Made by a program: the position numbers and the translations under genes | Notes under the pieces: model-generated | The model's database searches: none | Told to the model about the DNA's origin: nothing | The model's input: the letters and a program-made list of their open reading frames with translations, nothing else | Assembly (NCBI GenBank): GCA_963715895.1 | Contig: OY970284.1 | Span: 6,510,001 to 6,574,000, forward strand | Reading direction: 5' to 3' | Source of the DNA: JADGNZ01 sp963715895 | GTDB taxonomy: Bacteria; Acidobacteriota; Thermoanaerobaculia; Gp7-AA8 | DNA: 64,000 nucleotides | Part shown: positions 61,950 through 64,000 of the stretch, piece by piece | Numbering within the stretch: the first letter of the stretch is position 1 | How the letters are laid out: every line of letters begins with the position of its first letter

Positions 61950-63641
61950 TCAGTTCAACCGCGGTCGCATCGCTTCCAGGAAATCGTGCGCGATCTTCGC
62001 CCCTGCCAGCTCGGCGGGACCGGCATCCTCGGCGATGATGCCGAAGGCGATCCGGGGGGACTCGGCGGGGGCGAAGGCGAGGATGACGGCATCGAGGCCG
62101 TTCTTTCGGTCGCCGGCGGTGCCGGTTTTCATGGCGATGGAGATTCCCGGCAGCATCGCGCGGTGTCCGGTCCCCTTGGCATCGGTGACAACGGCTTCCA
62201 TTGCCTGCACCATCGTTTCGGCGGCGGCGGGTGATGCCAGGCGCGCGCTGCTCTGCGCCGGCGCTTTGGCGACGATGTCGCCGAGGATCGAGCGGCGCTG
62301 CACGAGCAGCTTCGGCCCCGTCAGCTCGCCGCGGTTGGCCATCATCGAGGCGAGCATGGCCACGTGCAGCGCCGTCATCGACTCGTGCTTCAGACCGATG
62401 GCCAGGAAAGCGGTCTCGAGGCGGTCGGGAATGGGGCCGATGGTCTTCCCAAGCGGCACGCGGAACACGCCGAGGTCGGTATCGCCGTCGAAGCCGGCCG
62501 CGGTCATGAAGGCCTTCAGGCGATCGGCGCCGAGGCGGAGACCGAGGTCGGCGAAGAAAATATTGCAGGAGACGGCGAAGGCATCATCGATCGATTGCAA
62601 AACGCCGTGCCCTGCCGGCACCCAGTCGGGGAAGCGGTGGCCCTCGATGTCGAGCGATCCTTTGCAGGTGTAGGGAAAGAGCGGAGCGACGTCGACCGCG
62701 CCATTCTCGGCATTCAGGCCGGTCAGCACTTTGACCACCGATCCCGGCTCGAACTGATGCTCGAGGGCGATGTTGGCCGGCGTTCCTTTGCCGCGGCTGC
62801 TGGCGATGGCCAGGATCTCGTTGGTCCGCGGATCGATGGCCACGAGGGCGCCGCGGAAATCGCCCAGCGCCTTGAGCGCCGCCTTTTGCACGAACGGATC
62901 GAGCGTGGTCTCGATGGTGGCGTTCGTGCCGAGGCGAGGCAGATTTGCGCCGATGGTCAGAGTGCCGGCATCGCGGTTGATGAGCGGCGCGAAATCGTCG
63001 GCGGTGGCGACGGCGTCGTTGGCGCGGATGGCACCGATCGTTGCGCCGTTCCGATCGAGGACGTACGGCACGTCGCCGCTGGCGCGTGCGGCCACGGCAC
63101 CCTGCAACGCCGCGTACCGTCTGGCGTCGACGTGCATCCTATCGATCGATGCGAACGCCTTCTGCCCTTCGGCCAGGCGATTCATAGCCACCAGCGCCGC
63201 GGCGCGGTAGAGCGGGACGTCGGCGTTCTCGCGCGCATCGCGCGAGGCGGCGTCGTAGGCGAGAAAATCGTTGTAGCGACCGCGGGTGAAAAGGCGTCGC
63301 GCCATCTCGTCTTTCGGAATGACGGAGAGCCGCACGCTGCCGATCGCGCCGAGGTGCTGTCGCGCCGCCGCGGCATTGGCGGAGGTGAGATAGGCAGCGG
63401 CCAGAAGCTGGTTGTACTGCGCAGGCCAGAGATGAACGCGCGACCACTTCTCGCCGATGGCGATGGCCTGGTCGTCGCGGCCGCGCAACCAGGCATCGCG
63501 GCCTTGCACCAATGGGATCCATGCCAGGGCGAACAGCGCTGCGATGAGGATGACGAGCGCGATCATCAACGGCAGAGCGAACCGCCGCACGCCGCCGCGC
63601 GCCCGAGGCACCTCGCGTGATTGGATGTAGTCAGCCGTCAT
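61950..63641 (-). CDS. Penicillin-binding transpeptidase (PBP2/FtsI-like)
   Basis: It would cross-link peptidoglycan. The 563-residue product has an N-terminal membrane helix (22-45), a 200-residue non-catalytic region, and a transpeptidase domain with SVVK (Ser301, Lys304), SCN (358-360) and KTG (505-507). It is shorter than FtsI/PBP2, more like small accessory transpeptidases or BlaR-type domains. It starts in ATGA with the upstream SAM-hydroxide adenosyltransferase gene. Confidence 0.87.
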   Translation of the reverse strand: MTADYIQSREVPRARGGVRRFALPLMIALVILIAALFALAWIPLVQGRDAWLRGRDDQAIAIGEKWSRVHLWPAQYNQLLAAAYLTSANAAAARQHLGAIGSVRLSVIPKDEMARRLFTRGRYNDFLAYDAASRDARENADVPLYRAAALVAMNRLAEGQKAFASIDRMHVDARRYAALQGAVAARASGDVPYVLDRNGATIGAIRANDAVATADDFAPLINRDAGTLTIGANLPRLGTNATIETTLDPFVQKAALKALGDFRGALVAIDPRTNEILAIASSRGKGTPANIALEHQFEPGSVVKVLTGLNAENGAVDVAPLFPYTCKGSLDIEGHRFPDWVPAGHGVLQSIDDAFAVSCNIFFADLGLRLGADRLKAFMTAAGFDGDTDLGVFRVPLGKTIGPIPDRLETAFLAIGLKHESMTALHVAMLASMMANRGELTGPKLLVQRRSILGDIVAKAPAQSSARLASPAAAETMVQAMEAVVTDAKGTGHRAMLPGISIAMKTGTAGDRKNGLDAVILAFAPAESPRIAFGIIAEDAGPAELAGAKIAHDFLEAMRPRLN

Positions 63642-64000
63642 CTGGAAACGATCGAGACCCGGTCGCCGCGTCCCAGGTGCAAGAGCGACGCCGCGCTGCC
63701 GTTGGCGACGGAGATCTCGATGCAGCCGGTCGAGCCGATGATGAGAAATGCGCCGCTGCCGGTGTAGGCGGTGCGGAGGCCGTCGATACGCTGGCCTCCG
63801 GCCATGACGGCGAACGGCTCCGCCGGCGGAACGAGATCGGTGATGCAGTTGCCGAAGCGGTCGATGCGGATGATGCAGCCCGGCCTGTAGTAGCCGAGCG
63901 CCACGCGGTCATCGATGCGGGGCCCGAGCTGTCCGAACGGAAGACCGTTCGCCAGCGCTGCCGCAACAGGGGCGAAGCGATCGCGCCCGTGAAACGTGTT
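63638..64000 (-). CDS. SAM hydroxide adenosyltransferase (DUF62) family protein, C-terminal part
   Basis: The visible 120 codons read in frame to the window end, including NTFHGRDRFAPVAA, RIDRFGNCITDLV and a final beta-barrel, the pattern of SAM hydrolase/fluorinase-fold enzymes, which convert SAM and water to adenosine and methionine. An internal GTG at 63904 is not the start. It is cut by the window edge, so length is unknown. It precedes the transpeptidase gene with a 4-base overlap. Confidence 0.88.
   Translation of the reverse strand, partial: NTFHGRDRFAPVAAALANGLPFGQLGPRIDDRVALGYYRPGCIIRIDRFGNCITDLVPPAEPFAVMAGGQRIDGLRTAYTGSGAFLIIGSTGCIEISVANGSAASLLHLGRGDRVSIVSR

Noticed and set aside
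1..64000. tRNA, rRNA or prophage genes
   Set aside because: I found no cloverleaf with GTTCRA-type arm, no rRNA segment and no phage structural or integrase gene; a tRNA scan would settle this.

Overview
The window is a GC-rich bacterial chromosome segment, densely coded, with most operons joined by ATGA or TGATG overlaps. It looks most like Acidobacteriota (possibly Thermoanaerobaculia): a joined str-S10 ribosomal block, many secreted proteins without an obvious family, eukaryote-type Ser/Thr signalling, intergenic inverted repeats and 21-base tandem arrays. That assignment is an inference. No 16S rRNA or tRNA gene is visible.

Layout. 1-8857 (minus): rpsL-rpsG-fusA-tuf-rpsJ-rplC-rplD-rplW-rplB-rpsS-rplV-rpsC-rplP, driven by a TTGACA promoter at 8828-8857. 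8915-14927 (minus): small accessory operons (ornithine cyclodeaminase-like / GT-C-like membrane protein / cupin; a BrnT-BrnA pair; an emfourin-like protein with a small partner; a HEAT-repeat protein; a DUF2235 hydrolase). 14981-19666 (plus): thrS-infC-rpmI-rplT-pheS. thrS is preceded by a threonine-rich leader peptide with mutually exclusive antiterminator and terminator hairpins, infC starts with ATT, and pheT is missing from its usual place after pheS. 19516-28179: an accessory zone with a 21-base tandem array, a Uma2 protein, a GntR/ABC exporter operon, a BON-domain protein and an IS110-family element inside about 51-base inverted repeats. 28179-34573 (minus): tetR-tolC-MFP-RND efflux operon; the RND pump has a frameshift and an extra membrane insert. 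34677-45171: a toxin-antitoxin pair with a frameshifted PIN toxin, a Na+/solute symporter with a GH3 enzyme, a DUF4160 gene next to a DUF2442-trypsin fusion, and a LytS/LytR-type two-component pair. 45273-50443: a second 21-base array, two related unknown genes, a degenerate-GGDEF/EAL membrane protein and nested palindromic repeats. 50444-53114 (plus): nadE, a small lipoprotein, a UbiE/MenG methyltransferase. 53164-61155 (minus): a six-gene signalling operon (PEGA-type membrane kinase, OB-FHA protein, PP2C phosphatase, NHL protein, proline-rich secreted protein, TPR/zinc-ribbon protein). 61418-64000 (minus): PilZ protein, a penicillin-binding transpeptidase and the 3' part of a SAM hydroxide adenosyltransferase-family gene.

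The observations I rate highest are the threonine attenuator of thrS, the DUF4160 / DUF2442-trypsin locus, the membrane-spanning kinase-FHA-phosphatase operon, the RND insertion and the set of leaderless or near-leaderless starts. Two clear single-base frameshifts (RND, PIN toxin) could be real or assembly errors.
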